A DNA stretch of 64,000 nt from SIG587 sp045544035 (lineage in GTDB: Bacteria > Bacillota > Clostridia > Oscillospirales > Acutalibacteraceae), in NCBI GenBank assembly GCA_045544035.1, contig JAZPYE010000018.1, positions 54,087 to 118,086 of the forward strand, written 5' to 3'. The notes beneath the pieces were generated by a model. That model was not told where the DNA came from, did not search any database, and was given only the letters and a program-made list of their open reading frames with translations. Numbering within the stretch: position 1 is the stretch's first letter; each line of letters opens with the position of its first letter. Made by a program: the position numbers and the translations under genes. Positions 23,131-31,851 of the stretch are shown in pieces.

Positions 23131-24402
23131 CTATTTTGTAATCTTGTCGCAACCCATATAAGGGATGAGGGCTTCGGGAATGGTAACAGAACCATCTTCG
23201 TTTTGGTAGTTTTCCAAAATTGCGGCAACGGTGCGGCCAACTGCAACGCCTGAGCCATTTAACGTGTGAACAAGCTGAGCCTTATCCTTAACATCCTTTT
23301 TAAAGCGGATGGAACCACGGCGCGCCTGATAATCCTCAAAGTTTGAGCAGCTGGAAATTTCAACATACCTGCCATAAGAAGGCATCCAAACTTCAATGTC
23401 ATAGGTTTTAGCAGAGGAGAAACCGAGGTCGCCGCTGCAAAGGCAAACAACGCGGTAGGGAAGGCCTAAACCTTTAAGCACCCTTTCGGCATCGTTTGTC
23501 AGTTTTTCAAGCTGTTCGTAGGAGTTTTCAGGGTCGGCAAACTTAACAAGTTCAACTTTGTTAAACTGATGCTGGCGGATAAGACCGCGAGTGTCTCGGC
23601 CGGCGCTTCCTGCCTCGGCTCTAAAACATGCGGAATAGGCGGCATAAGAAATGGGAAGCTTTTTGCCATCTAAAATTTCCTCTCTGTGCATATTTGTAAC
23701 AGGAACCTCGGCTGTTGGGATGAGGAAATAATCGTTTGTAAGTTTAAATGCATCCTCCTCGAATTTGGGAAGCTGTCCCGTTGCAGTCATTGAGGCACGG
23801 TTTGCCATAAAGGGGGGCAGAATTTCGGTGTAGCCGTTTTCGGTGTGGGTGTTAAGGAAGTAGTTAATAATGCTGCGTTCAAGCCTTGCGCCAAGCCCTT
23901 TATAGAAATGGAAGCGGGTACCTGTAACCTTGGCGGCGGTTTCGGGGTCAAGAATGCCTAAATCTGCGCCAATGTCCCAGTGAGCCTTGGGCTCATATTC
24001 AAAGTTTTTAGGCTCGCCGAAGCGGCGGATTTCAACATTGTCGGAATCATCGTGACCAACGGGAACGCTCTCGTGGGGGATGTTGGGAATTGAGAGGATA
24101 AGCTCTTTTTGTTTTGCTTCAAGGTCGGCTTGAAGCTTGCCGTCCTCCTTAATTTTTTCGGAGATTTCCTTCATTCGAGCCATTAGAGCATCGGTGTTTT
24201 CACCCTGCTTTTTGAGGGCAGGAATCTGCTTTGATGCGGCATTCTGCTCAGCCCTTAAGGACTCAACCTGAGAGGTGAGTTTAAGGCGCTTCTCATCAAT
24301 CTCCAAAAGTTCATCAATAACCGCATCTAAATTGCCGTTGCGGTTGCGAACCGCCTGCTTTACCATATCGGGATTATTTCTTATCGTTTTAATGTCTAAC
24401 AT
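23131..24402 (-). CDS. serS: Seryl-tRNA synthetase
   Basis: The 423-residue class II synthetase begins MLDIKTIRNNPDMVKQAVRN. It has the N-terminal coiled-coil arm (about 28-105) and motif 2 (AGSAGRDTRGLIRQHQFNKV, about 268-287). Motif 3 is GSGVAVGRTVAAILENYQ near 388. It charges tRNA-Ser, and also tRNA-Sec where that exists. It lies 17 bases after parB in the same direction; the parA-parB-serS neighbourhood is common in Clostridia near the replication origin. No T-box lies before it. Confidence 0.97.
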   Translation of the reverse strand: MLDIKTIRNNPDMVKQAVRNRNGNLDAVIDELLEIDEKRLKLTSQVESLRAEQNAASKQIPALKKQGENTDALMARMKEISEKIKEDGKLQADLEAKQKELILSIPNIPHESVPVGHDDSDNVEIRRFGEPKNFEYEPKAHWDIGADLGILDPETAAKVTGTRFHFYKGLGARLERSIINYFLNTHTENGYTEILPPFMANRASMTATGQLPKFEEDAFKLTNDYFLIPTAEVPVTNMHREEILDGKKLPISYAAYSACFRAEAGSAGRDTRGLIRQHQFNKVELVKFADPENSYEQLEKLTNDAERVLKGLGLPYRVVCLCSGDLGFSSAKTYDIEVWMPSYGRYVEISSCSNFEDYQARRGSIRFKKDVKDKAQLVHTLNGSGVAVGRTVAAILENYQNEDGSVTIPEALIPYMGCDKITK

Positions 24403-24419
24403 AATTTTTCCTCGGTTCC

Positions 24420-25274
24420 TTATTTTTTGCCTGCAAGCTTATTGGCAAAGCTTTTAAGCTCATCGGCGTTATAAAATTCAAGAGTTATTGTGCCGCGCTC
24501 TCCACCGTTTGATTTAACCGTTACTTTGCGGCCAAGCTCGTTTTTAAGTGAAAGTTCAACCTCTTTAAAGAAGGTGGGTTTTAAAGCAGGCTGAGGTTTA
24601 ACCTTGCCACTGCCACCTTTTTGTAGGCTTTTTGCGGCGGCTTCCAATGTTCTCACATTGTTGCCCTCAAGTGCCATTTTAAAAAGCAAGCTTCTGTGGG
24701 ATTCGTTATCTGCCGTGAGAATCGCCCTTGCGTGGCCTGCAGTGATTTGCCCCATAGACAGCGCATCAAGCATATTTTCGGGGAGATTCAAAAGGCGCAG
24801 ACTATTTGCAATAGCGCTTCTTGATTTGCCCACGCGAGCGCTTAAATCCTCTTGAGTTAAGCTGTGGCGTTCAATTAAATTCTTGTAACCCATAGCCTCC
24901 TCAACGGGGTTTAAATCCTCACGCTGAAGGTTTTCAATCATTGCAATTTCTTCGCTGCTTTTTTCATCAAGCGCTTTTATGATAACGGGAATTTCATTGA
25001 GCCCTGCAATGCGGCAGGCGCGCCAGCGGCGTTCTCCAGCAATAATTGAATATCTGCCGTTAAGCATCGGGCGAACAAGAATAGGCTGAATTAAGCCGTG
25101 CACCGAAATGCTGTCGGCAAGCTCATTTAAAGCCGCCTCATCAAAAACCTTTCGGGGCTGGTCGCGGTTTGGTTCAATTTCGTTTATGTTAACGGTTACA
25201 ACCTGCTCGTTATCGGTTGCATTTTCATCAAGCAAAAGGTCAAAGCCCTTGCCAAGACCACCTTTTTTAGCCAT
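24420..25274 (-). CDS. parB: Chromosome partitioning protein ParB (Spo0J)
   Basis: The 284-residue protein has the ParB CTPase domain with the ENLQREDLNPVEEAMGY motif (about 112-128) and GERRWRACR (about 79-87). A helix-turn-helix (TQEDLSARVGKSRSAIANSL, about 139-158) and a C-terminal dimer domain follow. It loads at parS, spreads and recruits SMC. It immediately follows parA (the stop and start are adjacent). I recognised no consensus parS site in the window. Confidence 0.95.
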   Translation of the reverse strand: MAKKGGLGKGFDLLLDENATDNEQVVTVNINEIEPNRDQPRKVFDEAALNELADSISVHGLIQPILVRPMLNGRYSIIAGERRWRACRIAGLNEIPVIIKALDEKSSEEIAMIENLQREDLNPVEEAMGYKNLIERHSLTQEDLSARVGKSRSAIANSLRLLNLPENMLDALSMGQITAGHARAILTADNESHRSLLFKMALEGNNVRTLEAAAKSLQKGGSGKVKPQPALKPTFFKEVELSLKNELGRKVTVKSNGGERGTITLEFYNADELKSFANKLAGKK

Positions 25275-26048
25275 TTATTTCCACCCCTTGTTTTTCTTTA
25301 AAAATTCTTTTGCAAGATTGTTGTAAGCATCGGCACCCTTTGAGTGCTTGTCATAATACTGAATAGGCTCGCCGTAGCTCGGTGCTTCGGACAAGCGCAC
25401 GGCACGGGGAATAACGGTTGAATAAAGCTTGTCCTTAAAATACTTCTTGATTTCGTGAACCACCTGCTGTGTAAGGTTAAGCCTGCCATCGTACATTGTA
25501 AGTAAAATCCCCTCAACCTCTAAATTGGGGTTATAAATTCTTTTAACCTGCCTTATAGAGGAGATAAGCTGAGAAAGACCTTCAAGAGCGTAATACTCGC
25601 ACTGTATGGGCACCATAACGCTGTCAGAAACGGTCAGCGCATTGATGGTTATAAGACCGAGGGAAGGCGGACAGTCGATTAAAATAAAATCATAATCATT
25701 TCTCACAGGCAGCAGCTTTTGCTTTAGCTTCTCATTGCGGTTATCATATTCAATAAGTTCAATTTCGGCGCCTGCAAGGTCCATGCTTGAAGGAACAACA
25801 GTAACGTTTTTGAATTTCGTGGCGATAGCGGTGTCGCCCACCGTTTTATCACCCACAAGCAGGTCATAGGAGGAGGCCTTAACCTTTCGGCGGTCAATGC
25901 CGTAGCCACTGGTTGTATTACCCTGTGGGTCAATATCAATGAGCAAAATCTTCTTGCCTAGGATACCGAGTCCCGCCGCAAGATTAACAGCTGAGGTGGT
26001 TTTGCCTACACCGCCCTTTTGGTTTACGACCGAAATAATCTTACCCAA
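25275..26048 (-). CDS. parA: Chromosome partitioning ATPase ParA (Soj)
   Basis: The product is 257 residues if translation begins at TTG 26048, nine bases after GGGAGG. This gives MGKIISVVNQKGGVGKTTSA, which aligns with the usual Soj start; an ATG at 26057 touches the ribosome site and is less likely. The deviant Walker A KGGVGKTT (residues 11-18), DIDPQGN and IDCPPSLG are present. It is a membrane- and DNA-associated ATPase that regulates DnaA and moves origins with ParB. It leads the parA-parB-serS operon. Confidence 0.95.
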   Translation of the reverse strand: MGKIISVVNQKGGVGKTTSAVNLAAGLGILGKKILLIDIDPQGNTTSGYGIDRRKVKASSYDLLVGDKTVGDTAIATKFKNVTVVPSSMDLAGAEIELIEYDNRNEKLKQKLLPVRNDYDFILIDCPPSLGLITINALTVSDSVMVPIQCEYYALEGLSQLISSIRQVKRIYNPNLEVEGILLTMYDGRLNLTQQVVHEIKKYFKDKLYSTVIPRAVRLSEAPSYGEPIQYYDKHSKGADAYNNLAKEFLKKNKGWK

Positions 26049-26086
26049 ACAGTTCATCCTCCCATAAAAATAGTAATACACTATAT

Positions 26087-26115
26087 ATATTAACATAAGA
26101 GGTGTAAAAAATCAA
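26087..26115 (-). promoter_or_regulatory. Promoter of parA-parB-serS
   Basis: On the minus strand TTGATT (26115-26110) and TAATAT (26092-26087) are separated by 17 bases, about 39 bases before the TTG start of parA. Confidence 0.6.
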
Positions 26116-26142
26116 TGAGGAGAAAGAGGAAAAATGAAAAAG

Positions 26143-26161
26143 CACCCAAAAAATTTGGGTG
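26143..26161 (-). terminator. Terminator of metA
   Basis: CACCCAAA (26143-26150) pairs with TTTGGGTG (26154-26161). Read leftward it is followed by CTTTTTCATTTTT. Confidence 0.75.
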
Positions 26162-26168
26162 TTCTTTC

Positions 26169-27086
26169 TTATTTTATTTCTTTTAAATCATAGGGTGTTG
26201 ACTGATAAACGAAATAGTTCAGCCAGTTGATAAAAAGCAGGCTTCCGTGGGCGCGCCAGGTAACATTCGGCTCGTTTTCGGGGTTATCATCGGGATAATA
26301 ATTTTTTGGAATTGCGGTGCCAAGGCCTGCTTTTTGGTCACGGCGATATTCGGCATCAAGGGTTAGTTGGTCATATTCGCTGTGACCCATAACGAAAAAT
26401 CTTTTGCCGCCATTCTGGGCTACAATATGAACCCCTGCCTCCTTTGAGGAAGCGAGAATTTTAAGATTTTCGTTTGCCTCAATGTCCTCTCGTTTTACTG
26501 CGGTGTAGCGAGAATGGGGGGCATAGAAAACGCTGTCAAAACCGCGCAGGAGCATTGATTTCGGATGTTCGCAAACATGGGGAAACACGCCGAAAAGTTT
26601 ATCGCCCAAATTATATTTATCAATGCCGAAATGGTGGTAAAGCCCTGCCTGAGCGCCCCAGCAAATGTGCATGGTGCTGTGAACGTGGGTTGTGGACCAG
26701 TCCATAATCTGGCAAAGCTCTTCCCAATAGTCAACCTCTTCAAACTTCATCAGTTCAACGGGGGCGCCTGTTATAATCATTCCATCAAAGGTTTCTTCCT
26801 TTACATCCTCGAAGGTCTTGTAAAAGGCAAGCAGATGCTCGGCAGAGGTGTTTTGGGACTGATAGGTGCTGGTGCGAATTAGGGTCAACTCAATTTGCAA
26901 AGGTGTGTTGCCGAGGATACGAGAAATTTGTGTTTCGGTTTCGATTTTCTTCGGCATTAAATTAAGAAGCAAAATTTTAAGTGGCCTTATATCCTGGGTT
27001 ATGGCCCTTGTTTCGGTGATGGCAAAAATATTTTCATCGGCAAGGGCCTGAACGGCAGGAAGGTCGTTAGGAATTTTAATAGGCAT
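26169..27086 (-). CDS. metA: Homoserine O-acyltransferase, MetA type
   Basis: The 305-residue protein has the MetA fold with catalytic cysteine in HICWGAQAGLYHHFG (about 139-153). The His-Glu pair lies in FVMGHSEYD (about 231-239). It activates homoserine with an acyl-CoA. Clostridial enzymes of this family commonly use acetyl-CoA despite the succinyltransferase name, and that agrees with the O-acetylhomoserine sulfhydrylase encoded just upstream. The donor cannot be settled by eye. It is the second gene of the leftward metY-metA operon. Confidence 0.93.
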   Translation of the reverse strand: MPIKIPNDLPAVQALADENIFAITETRAITQDIRPLKILLLNLMPKKIETETQISRILGNTPLQIELTLIRTSTYQSQNTSAEHLLAFYKTFEDVKEETFDGMIITGAPVELMKFEEVDYWEELCQIMDWSTTHVHSTMHICWGAQAGLYHHFGIDKYNLGDKLFGVFPHVCEHPKSMLLRGFDSVFYAPHSRYTAVKREDIEANENLKILASSKEAGVHIVAQNGGKRFFVMGHSEYDQLTLDAEYRRDQKAGLGTAIPKNYYPDDNPENEPNVTWRAHGSLLFINWLNYFVYQSTPYDLKEIK

Positions 27087-27114
27087 TTAATTACCTCGTT
27101 AAAAGTTATATTTT

Positions 27115-28398
27115 TTAGATAGCTGCAAGTGCCTGTTCAATGTCGGCAATCAGGTCGTTTGCATCCTCAAGACCGCAGGAAAGGCGGATAAGGTCGGGTC
27201 CAACGCCGGCTGCAACAAGCTCGGCATCGCTTAACTGCCTGTGGGTTGCGGTTGCGGGGTGCAAACAGCAGGAGCGGGCATCGGCAACGTGGGTTTCGAT
27301 GGCAATAAGCTTTAAAGCCGCCATAAATTTAGAGGCTGCCTCTCTGCCGCCCTTAACACCGAAGCTGATAACACCGCAGGTGCCATCGGGCAGATATTTT
27401 TTAGTCAGCTCATAGTCCTCATCGCCTTCAAGGGCGGGGAACTTAACCCAACCGATTTTATCATTATTTTTAAGGAATTTTGCAACGGCAAGACCGTTAT
27501 CAGAATGGCGTTTCATTCTAACATGCAGGCTCTCAAGGCCAAGGTTTAAAAGGTAGGCGCTCATAGGAGCAGGGGTAACGCCTAAATCGCGCATTAACTG
27601 TGCGGTTGCCTTTGTAATGTAGGCGCCCTGAATACCAAAGCGCTCGGTGTAGGTGATACCGTGGTAGCTTTCATCGGGAGTGCAAAGTCCCGGGAATTTT
27701 TCGGCATACTTAGTCCAGTCAAATTTACCCGAATCAACAATGGCACCGCCAACGGCAGAACCGTGACCGTCCATATATTTTGTTGTGGCGTGGGTTACGA
27801 TATCTGCGCCCCACTCAAAAGGTCTACAATGAACGGGGGTGGGGAAGGTGTTGTCAATAATAAGAGGAACGCCGTGGGCGTGGGCAATGTTTGCAAAACG
27901 CTCAATGTCTAAAACGCGCAGAGCGGGGTTGGCAATAGTTTCGCCAAAAACAAGCTTAGTGTTTTCCTTAAACGCGGCGTTAAATTCCTCATCGGTGCAG
28001 TCGGGAGAAATGAAGGTGCATTCAATTCCCATTCTTTTGAGGGTGACCGCGAAAAGGTTAAAGGTGCCGCCGTAAATTGCAGAGCAGGAAATAAAATGGT
28101 CGCCTGCAGAGCAAAGGTTAAAAACAGCTAAAAAGCTTGCCGCCATACCCGATGAAGTAAGCATTGCGGCGGTGCCGCCCTCAAGCTCGCAAATTTTTGC
28201 AGCAACGGTGTCGCAGGTGGGGTTTTGAAGGCGGGAATAAAAATATCCGCTTGCCTCCAAATCAAAGAGTTTACCCATTTCCTCGCTTGTGGCATATTTA
28301 AAGGTGGTGCTTTGGATAATGGGAACCTGTCTAGGTTCGCCGTTACCGGGAGTGTAGCCTCCCTGCACACATTTTGTACCAATTGTGTGTTTATTCAT
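27115..28398 (-). CDS. metY: O-acetylhomoserine sulfhydrylase
   Basis: The 427-residue PLP enzyme has the Cys/Met metabolism fold. The segment HATTKYMDGHGSAVGGAIVD (about 202-221) holds the Schiff-base lysine, and YSRLQNPTCDTVAAKI the upstream PLP contacts. The insertions relative to cystathionine gamma-synthase and the start TKCVQGGYTPGNGEPRQVPI mark the O-acetylhomoserine (thiol)-lyase group. It makes homocysteine directly from sulfide. It precedes metA, so one transcript covers both steps. No SAM riboswitch or T-box was seen in its 60-base leader. Confidence 0.93.
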   Translation of the reverse strand: MNKHTIGTKCVQGGYTPGNGEPRQVPIIQSTTFKYATSEEMGKLFDLEASGYFYSRLQNPTCDTVAAKICELEGGTAAMLTSSGMAASFLAVFNLCSAGDHFISCSAIYGGTFNLFAVTLKRMGIECTFISPDCTDEEFNAAFKENTKLVFGETIANPALRVLDIERFANIAHAHGVPLIIDNTFPTPVHCRPFEWGADIVTHATTKYMDGHGSAVGGAIVDSGKFDWTKYAEKFPGLCTPDESYHGITYTERFGIQGAYITKATAQLMRDLGVTPAPMSAYLLNLGLESLHVRMKRHSDNGLAVAKFLKNNDKIGWVKFPALEGDEDYELTKKYLPDGTCGVISFGVKGGREAASKFMAALKLIAIETHVADARSCCLHPATATHRQLSDAELVAAGVGPDLIRLSCGLEDANDLIADIEQALAAI

Positions 28399-28433
28399 AA
28401 TGTTTTACCTCCGAAAAAACAATATACACATTT

Positions 28434-28462
28434 ATTATATACTATAACTTATTATATTTCAA
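28434..28462 (-). promoter_or_regulatory. Promoter of metY-metA
   Basis: On the minus strand TTGAAA (28462-28457) and TATAAT (28439-28434) have a 17-base spacer, 36 bases before the metY start. Confidence 0.75.
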
Positions 28463-28479
28463 GATGCAAAGAATGTAAA

Positions 28480-28507
28480 AATTCCCTTGACTAAAGCCAA
28501 GGGAATT
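28480..28507 (-). terminator. Terminator after the broken XRE gene
   Basis: AATTCCCTTG (28480-28489) pairs with CAAGGGAATT (28498-28507) and, read leftward, runs into TTTTTAC. Confidence 0.7.
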
Positions 28508-28528
28508 TGGCAAATAACAAATTAATTT

Positions 28529-28768
28529 TTAATATAAAAGTTCCTCTAAAGAGACCTTAAACACTTTGGCAAAGGCAACAATTTCAATATCGGTAACAAA
28601 CCGTTTTCCACATTCAATGCGCTGAATGGCATTTTTGTCAATATCAATGCCAACCAGTTACATTTTATCTGCTAGTTCTCTTTGGGATATGCCTAAATCG
28701 TTGCGAAATAAAGCAATGTTTTTGCCGCAAAGATTATTTAACCCATCGTTTTATTTATTTATGAACAT
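28529..28768 (-). pseudogene. XRE-family regulator with two in-frame stops
   Basis: From ATG 28768 (GAGG eight bases upstream) one frame runs 80 codons to TAA at 28531-28529 but is broken by TAA at codon 6 (28753-28751) and in the middle (28660-28658). Ignoring these, it encodes a complete Cro/CI-type domain: NIALFRNDLGISQRELADKM, stop, LVGIDIDKNAIQRIECGKRF, then VAFAKVFKVSLEELLY. Both stops are one C-to-T change from CAA (glutamine), and the second falls where glutamine or a similar residue is expected. The ribosome site and terminator remain. It is a recently inactivated regulator, or the site of assembly error. Confidence 0.8.
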
Positions 28769-28809
28769 ATAAAAACCTCTGCTTTAGTATGTAACTTTTA
28801 AAATTTGTA

Positions 28810-29793
28810 TTAAAGTGTTGCTGCCATAACGGCTTTAATTGTGTGCATTCGGTTTTCGGCCTCATCGAAAACAATGGAAGCCTTTCCTTCAATTACCTCA
28901 TCGGCAACCTCCATTTCGCTTATGCCGAATTTATCATAAATTTCCTTGCCAACGGCGGTTTCAAGGTTGTGGAAGGCGGGAAGACAGTGCATAAAGCGGC
29001 ACTGTGCACCTGCATTTTCCATAAGTGATTTGGTAACGCGGTAGGGGGATAAATCCTTAATTCTTTCTGCCCAAACTTCTTCCGGCTCACCCATTGAAAC
29101 CCAAACATCGGTGTATATAACATGGGCGCCCTTTGTGGCAGCGATGGGGTCAGAGATAAATTCTAAAACAGCGCCTGTTTCCTTGGCGATTTGCTGACAC
29201 TTAAGTATAAGAGCACTATCAGGGAAGTATTTTTCCGGAGCGCAGGCAACAAAATGCATTCCCATTTTAGCGGCACCCACCATTAGGGAATTGCCCATAT
29301 TATAGCGGGCATCGCCCATATAAACAAGCTTTTTACCCTTAAGGGAGCCGAAATGCTCCTTAATGGTTAAGAAATCGGCTAAAATTTGGGTGGGGTGGAA
29401 TTCATTTGTAAGACCGTTATAAACGGGAACACCTGAGTAGTCGGACAACTCCTTAACAATTTCCTGACCGAAGCCTCTGTACTCAATGGCATCAAACATA
29501 CGGCCCAGCACTCGGGCAGTGTCCTTAATGCTTTCCTTTTTGCCGATTTGTGAGGAAGCAGGGTCTAAATACACAGGGTGCATTCCAAGGTCGTTTGCCG
29601 CAACCTCAAAGGCGCAGCGTGTTCTTGTGCTTGTCTTTTCAAAAACCAAAGCAATGCTTTTGCCCTCACACAGTTTATGGGGAATGCCTGCCTTCTTTTT
29701 TGCCTTTAAATCGGCGGCAAGGTCGATTAAATATTCAATTTCGCTAGGTGTAAAATCAAGCAGCTTTAAAAAGCTTTTTCCTTTTAAGTTCAT
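28810..29793 (-). CDS. argF: Ornithine carbamoyltransferase
   Basis: The product is 327 residues from ATG 29793, preceded by AAAGGAG; a longer frame to 29835 overlaps argD and is rejected. It begins MNLKGKSFLKLLDFTPSEIE. It has the carbamoyl-phosphate motif EKTSTRTRCAFEVAA (about 52-66), the HPTQILADF motif, and the ornithine-site HCLPAFHN (about 265-272). It makes citrulline from ornithine. It is the last gene of the arginine operon. Confidence 0.97.
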   Translation of the reverse strand: MNLKGKSFLKLLDFTPSEIEYLIDLAADLKAKKKAGIPHKLCEGKSIALVFEKTSTRTRCAFEVAANDLGMHPVYLDPASSQIGKKESIKDTARVLGRMFDAIEYRGFGQEIVKELSDYSGVPVYNGLTNEFHPTQILADFLTIKEHFGSLKGKKLVYMGDARYNMGNSLMVGAAKMGMHFVACAPEKYFPDSALILKCQQIAKETGAVLEFISDPIAATKGAHVIYTDVWVSMGEPEEVWAERIKDLSPYRVTKSLMENAGAQCRFMHCLPAFHNLETAVGKEIYDKFGISEMEVADEVIEGKASIVFDEAENRMHTIKAVMAATL

Positions 29794-29797
29794 AAGG

Positions 29798-30970
29798 TTA
29801 GTTCTCCTTTGCACAAACGGTTTTGATAACATCAATTGCCTTTTTTAAGGACTCATCATCAATATTAAGTGCGGGAAGCAGGCGAAGCTTATCCTTGGCC
29901 GTTAGGGGTAAAACACCGTTTTCCATACATTCCTTTATAACATCGGTAACAGGGCGTGTGGTTTTAATGCCAACCATAAGGCCCATACCCGAGACATTTT
30001 CAATGCCCTTTGCGCCATTCAGTTCGCTGAAAATAAAATTGCTTTTTGCTTTCACAGAATTTAAAAACTCGGGGGTTAAGCGGTTTATAATATTAAGTGC
30101 GCCTGCGGCGCAAACGGGGTTGCCGCCGAAGGTGGAGCCATGGTCGGAATAGGTGAAAATATCCTTTACCTTTTCGCCGAGCAAGGTTGCACCAATGGGG
30201 AGGCCACCGCCAAGGCCCTTTGCGGTGGAAATGACATCGGGCAAAACACAGAAATTCATATAGGCGTAAAGCTCGCCTGTTCTGCCGTTGCCTGTTTGAA
30301 CCTCATCAACAATTAAAAGGCAGTCGTTTTCATCGCAAATGCGGCGGGCGGCCTTAATATAATCTGCATCGAGGGGCAAAACACCGCCTTCACCCTGAAT
30401 GCACTCTATCATAACGGCGGCGGTTTTATTAACTTTGACTGCTTTTTCTAGGGCTGCAATATCGTTGGCGGGGGCGTGAATAAATCCCTCGGTTAAGGGT
30501 GTAAACTGACTGTGAAAAACATCCTGCCCCGTTGCCGCTAAAGTTGTCAGCGTTCTGCCGTGGAAAGAGTTTTTAAGGGTTATAATGGTGTAATAATCCT
30601 CACCTTTTTTACTCTGGGCATATTTTCTTGCCACCTTAATAGCACACTCGTTTGCCTCGGCTCCCGAATTGCTAAAGAACACCTTTTTAAAGCCGGTTTT
30701 CTCGCACAGTGTTTGAGCCAGTAGTGCGCAGGGGTCGGTGTAATAAAGGTTGGACATATGCTGTAAAGTGCCGAGCTGACGGCTAACGGCATTTGTCCAC
30801 TCATCATCGGCAATGCCGAAAGCGGTAACGCCGATGCCTGAGCCCATATCGATATATTCCTTGCCGGCTTCGTCATAAACAAGGCTACCTTTTCCCCTTA
30901 CAATGTTAAGGGGAAAGCGCTTGTAGGTTGAGGCAACGAAGGTGTTGTCAATTTCAAAAATATTGTTCAT
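29798..30970 (-). CDS. argD: Acetylornithine aminotransferase
   Basis: The 390-residue class III aminotransferase carries FFSNSGAEANECAIKVARKY (about 97-116), VDEVQTGNGRTG (about 221-232) and the PLP lysine in STAKGLGGGLPIG (about 248-260). It converts N-acetylglutamate semialdehyde to N-acetylornithine. It abuts argB and precedes argF by four bases. The same enzyme could also act as succinyldiaminopimelate aminotransferase, but here lysine synthesis goes by DapL. Confidence 0.96.
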   Translation of the reverse strand: MNNIFEIDNTFVASTYKRFPLNIVRGKGSLVYDEAGKEYIDMGSGIGVTAFGIADDEWTNAVSRQLGTLQHMSNLYYTDPCALLAQTLCEKTGFKKVFFSNSGAEANECAIKVARKYAQSKKGEDYYTIITLKNSFHGRTLTTLAATGQDVFHSQFTPLTEGFIHAPANDIAALEKAVKVNKTAAVMIECIQGEGGVLPLDADYIKAARRICDENDCLLIVDEVQTGNGRTGELYAYMNFCVLPDVISTAKGLGGGLPIGATLLGEKVKDIFTYSDHGSTFGGNPVCAAGALNIINRLTPEFLNSVKAKSNFIFSELNGAKGIENVSGMGLMVGIKTTRPVTDVIKECMENGVLPLTAKDKLRLLPALNIDDESLKKAIDVIKTVCAKEN

Positions 30971-31837
30971 TTATTTTTCACTCACCATTGTACCTGCGCC
31001 CTCATCGGTTAAAATTTCCATAAGGATTGAGTGAGGAACGCGGCCATCCATAATAATAACCTTTTTAACACCGTGGGAAATGGCCTCAATGCAGCAATCA
31101 ACTTTAGGAATCATTCCGCCCGATACAACGCCGTCCTTTTTAAGCTGTTCGGCCTCGGCTACGGTGACATTTGGAATAAGGGTGTCGGGGTTGTCCTTAT
31201 CCTTTAAAATTCCTGCAATGTCGGTCATCATAATAAGGCGCTTTGCATTTAGCGCTCCTGCAACAAAGGCGGCGGCTGTGTCACCGTTAATGTTATAAAC
31301 ATTGCCCTCTTTATCGCAACCAATGGTGGAAATAACGGGGATATAGCCCTTTTCCAAAAGGTCGTTAACAGGGGCAATGTTAACCTTTGTGATTTTGCCA
31401 ACAAAGCCCAGGCGCTCATCCTTCATTTTCGCTTCAATGAGCATTCCGTCCATTCCCGAAATGCCCATTGCCTTGCCGCCCTTTGATTCAATAAGGTTAA
31501 CTAAGGTTTTGTTAACCTTGCCTGCCAGCACCATCTGAACAATGTCAACGGTTTCCTTATCGGTAACTCTGAGGCCATCAACAAACTTTGCCTCTTTACC
31601 CAGTTTTGCCATTGTTTCGGTGATTTCGGGGCCGCCGCCGTGAACGAGAACAACCTTGACACCAATAAGCCACAAAAGAACAATGTCCTCCATAACCTGG
31701 CGCTTTAGTTCCTCGTTAATCATAGCGTTGCCGCCGTATTTAATAACAACGATTTCGCCGTTGTATCTTTTAATGTAGGGAAGGGCTTGGGTTAAAACCT
31801 CGGCACGTTCGTGATTTGAAAAATTATTATCTGTCAT
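30971..31837 (-). CDS. argB: Acetylglutamate kinase
   Basis: The 288-residue amino-acid kinase begins near VVIKYGGNAMINEELKRQVM and has LVHGGGPEITETMAKLG (about 64-80), GINGDTAAAFVAGAL-like INGDTAAAFVAGALNAKR and DGVVSGGMIPKVDCC (about 231-245). It phosphorylates N-acetylglutamate. The N-terminal residues before the kinase core (LTQALPYIKRYNGEIV) resemble those of arginine-inhibited hexameric enzymes, so feedback control is likely but inferred. The next gene, argD, begins directly after its stop. Confidence 0.96.
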   Translation of the reverse strand: MTDNNFSNHERAEVLTQALPYIKRYNGEIVVIKYGGNAMINEELKRQVMEDIVLLWLIGVKVVLVHGGGPEITETMAKLGKEAKFVDGLRVTDKETVDIVQMVLAGKVNKTLVNLIESKGGKAMGISGMDGMLIEAKMKDERLGFVGKITKVNIAPVNDLLEKGYIPVISTIGCDKEGNVYNINGDTAAAFVAGALNAKRLIMMTDIAGILKDKDNPDTLIPNVTVAEAEQLKKDGVVSGGMIPKVDCCIEAISHGVKKVIIMDGRVPHSILMEILTDEGAGTMVSEK

Positions 31838-31851
31838 ATTTTTTCTCCGTT

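Noticed and set aside
28399..28500. SAM riboswitch or T-box before metY
   Set aside because: The transcript start implied by the promoter leaves about 30 bases of leader.
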